A stretch of DNA of 64,000 nucleotides from Odoribacter sp. (GTDB taxonomy: Bacteria; Bacteroidota; Bacteroidia; Bacteroidales; Prolixibacteraceae): contig PNOH01000004.1 of the NCBI GenBank assembly GCA_013824715.1, positions 1 to 64,000 of the forward strand, in the 5' to 3' direction. A model generated the notes under the pieces. It made no database searches. It was not told the DNA's origin and worked only from the letters and a program-made list of their open reading frames with translations. This document shows positions 62,341 through 64,000 of this stretch, piece by piece (positions within the stretch are counted from its first letter, which is position 1; every line of letters starts with the position of its first letter). The translations under genes were made by a program, and so were the position numbers.

Positions 62341-64000
62341 TTATTTAAATTTCATATCTATTGAATTCACACTGCCATTGCCTTTTACCTCGGCATATCG
62401 TGATTGGTTAACCAGATCAATTACTACCGGAACTTTCCTCCCGTTAATGGTAGCTATTGCACTTTTCAATTTCTCCGGAATCGGTACCCGCAGCGAGAAC
62501 CGGTTAAATTTCCCTTCGGTAGTTATCCTTACCTGATTGCTTTTTGGGCTGAATGTGTAATCATACCTGACTTGGTTTCCGTCGCTACCATATCCCACAT
62601 TTACGCTTGTTTGGTTTACTCCTGCAAAATACCAGCGTGGCGAAATCTCCACTTCCTGAAACAAAATGCTTTTATCGACCACACCTGCCAGGCCTTCTAC
62701 CAAAGCGCTCACAAAAGCTGCCTGTCCCCATTCACTGGGAATGGCTTCTTTTTGCGCGGTGCCATCGGCATTGACGCATCCGGGCAGCTTTCCATCGTTT
62801 TTATTCATTATCTGCTGAAGAACTTTGAGTTGCTCAACAGCATACTTTTCGTATCCGTTCTGAAAAGCAGCTTTGGTAAGTTCTCCGCCCACCAATGGCA
62901 AAACAGCTCCATTCATATATTCGCCTACTGCATAATTCCCGAAATGTGGCGCGATAAATGGATAAATCCCAAACCACGGTGCGACCGATTCATTTTTGGT
63001 TTTTTCGCCTATCTCCTGATAGGTTTTAATGATGGATGCGGCCATTTCAGGAGTTGTTACACCACGATTCATGGAGTAGGTATTCGACAATCCGATGGAA
63101 TTAATTGGATCAGTTTTAATTTGTGCAGGGACGGGTTCTTCAGGAATGAAGTGGGAATAATACTTTCCGTTCCAGCAAACCGTATTCAGTCGCAATAGAA
63201 ACAAATCTCCCTGTAAACTCCATTCCTTGGCTGTTTCAGTTTGGCCGACAGCTTCAAATAATCGGGATAATTGTTTGCTAGCCTGAAACATTCCGCTGTT
63301 GTCGCCGTGCATAATTCCTTTGGGAGTTTCCAGCGTATTCCCGATGTGGTAAAGCAGCCGGTCGACACTTTTCAGCGAATCGGGTTGAGAGGTAAAATCC
63401 CAGGTGTCAATGGAGTAGGGGCGTTTAACCAATAAATTCTTTGAAGACCAACGTAATGGATCGGTCATTTCGTATTTCATTCCCTTGACCAGAGTTGGCA
63501 ACCATTGCTTCAGAAAAGCCTGATCGCCTGTAGTTTGCCAGTTGGTATAAACGCCTTCGATCAACAAATATTCGAGGTCGGCCTCAATGGGCATCCGGAA
63601 AAAGAAAACTTGATTGTTGACATCTACAAAATAGAATTCGTTATCGAAACAATTGGTAAAGAACAACTGACCTACATTTTTATCTTTATACGAATCCCAA
63701 TAATCGAAATACATGCCTTTTTCGGTTTGCCTGCCCATGAAAAAATCGAGGTAGCTGGCCATGTCCTTTTCCCAGTATTTGTATGCTTTCATGGTGTGGA
63801 TGTGATCCCGGATCCACGGAACGAACATCAGCCGCTCCTTTCCATCAAGGGTCACTTTTTTGACCCATTCACCTTTATACAAGTCACTTTTAAGATCGTT
63901 CAACAAGGTCGCGTAAACTTCTGAACCTTCTCCAAAAGTGGCCTGGGCTTTTATTCCGGAGAAAAAAGGAAAAAGGAAAATGGAAAGGAAAGAAATGGAG
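62341..64000 (-). CDS. secreted six-hairpin-glycosidase-like protein, 5' end outside window
   Basis: The frame runs from its stop at 62341 to the window edge, about 553 codons. Near the edge it encodes a hydrophobic signal peptide (IFLFPFFSGIKAQA) followed by TFGEGSEVYATLL, so only the first few codons are missing. The mature protein has paired helices and motifs such as VPWIRDHIHTMKAYKYWEKD, WLPTLVKGMKYEM, PSEWGQAAFVSALVEGLAG and a C-terminal beta domain. This is the layout of alpha/alpha-six-barrel glycosidases (GH15/63/78-like). The family cannot be fixed. It is in the same orientation as the rhamnose/pectin genes downstream. Confidence 0.65.
   Translation of the reverse strand, partial: SISFLSIFLFPFFSGIKAQATFGEGSEVYATLLNDLKSDLYKGEWVKKVTLDGKERLMFVPWIRDHIHTMKAYKYWEKDMASYLDFFMGRQTEKGMYFDYWDSYKDKNVGQLFFTNCFDNEFYFVDVNNQVFFFRMPIEADLEYLLIEGVYTNWQTTGDQAFLKQWLPTLVKGMKYEMTDPLRWSSKNLLVKRPYSIDTWDFTSQPDSLKSVDRLLYHIGNTLETPKGIMHGDNSGMFQASKQLSRLFEAVGQTETAKEWSLQGDLFLLRLNTVCWNGKYYSHFIPEEPVPAQIKTDPINSIGLSNTYSMNRGVTTPEMAASIIKTYQEIGEKTKNESVAPWFGIYPFIAPHFGNYAVGEYMNGAVLPLVGGELTKAAFQNGYEKYAVEQLKVLQQIMNKNDGKLPGCVNADGTAQKEAIPSEWGQAAFVSALVEGLAGVVDKSILFQEVEISPRWYFAGVNQTSVNVGYGSDGNQVRYDYTFSPKSNQVRITTEGKFNRFSLRVPIPEKLKSAIATINGRKVPVVIDLVNQSRYAEVKGNGSVNSIDMKFK

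Noticed and set aside
62404-63198. 264-codon plus-strand frame
   Set aside because: It is antisense to the six-hairpin-glycosidase-like gene and lacks any recognisable motif.

Overview
The window reads as the chromosome of a member of the Bacteroidota, most likely a free-living or sediment-type Bacteroidia such as the Marinilabiliales; this is inferred from gene content, not from a marker gene. Supporting signs are a PF14905-type TonB receptor, weak or absent Shine-Dalgarno signals, candidate TTTG/TAnnTTTG-like promoters, Tat-exported Gfo/Idh/MocA oxidoreductases, DUF5107/TPR and beta-helix carbohydrate proteins, and ABC permeases fused to M1-like domains. No rRNA, tRNA or CRISPR array was seen.

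Layout. 0-0.7 kb: end of a REP-associated tyrosine transposase (RAYT) with three REP-like hairpins. 0.7-12 kb: a lipoprotein, a TonB receptor, a leftward porin / ActP-like symporter / DUF485 operon, a divergent Crp/Fnr regulator, a phosphoesterase and a large Cache-PAS-PAS-CBS-DUF294 sensor. 12-14 kb: a small accessory patch with gene scars and a three-gene toxin-antitoxin-SecB-like chaperone (TAC) module. 14-21.6 kb: AhpC and OsmC, two paralogous Gfo/Idh/MocA proteins around a broken YhcG nuclease gene, and an LTA-synthase-like membrane sulfatase-fold protein.

22-38.4 kb is the most unusual region. Seven same-strand genes encode an ABC ATPase, an ABC permease fused to an M1-peptidase-like domain (zinc motif missing) with a golvesin-like C-terminus, a TolC-type channel, a membrane-fusion lipoprotein, an RND permease, a 1570-residue RND permease carrying an extra membrane region and a complete ABC ATPase at its C-terminus, and a second ABC permease. 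The layout suggests one locus combining proton-driven and ATP-driven export.

38.4-44.6 kb holds housekeeping and metabolic genes: rlmF, a porin with a probably flavinylated FMN-binding protein, glycerate kinase and adenine deaminase. 44.6-52.2 kb is a redox module: a histidine kinase and NarL-type regulator, an octaheme lipoprotein, a gluconate-2-dehydrogenase-subunit-3-like protein, a GMC dehydrogenase with an FAD-GDH-like Cys motif, and a nonaheme cytochrome. Together these look like periplasmic sugar or alcohol oxidation feeding c-type cytochromes. 52.2-54.5 kb: coaX, a membrane-anchored receiver protein, and a beheaded DUF4143 gene behind three copies of a palindrome. 54.5-64 kb: a leftward carbohydrate locus with rhaD (interrupted by an in-frame amber codon), a secreted unknown, a DUF5107-TPR protein, a truncated KilA-N protein, a GH28-like beta-helix protein and a six-hairpin-glycosidase-like protein cut by the window end. 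It fits use of a rhamnose-containing, pectin-like polymer.

The spacers hold several repeat classes: REP-like multi-hairpins, hairpins whose arms are exact tandem heptamers, and GTCATT-rich hairpins with a shared core.
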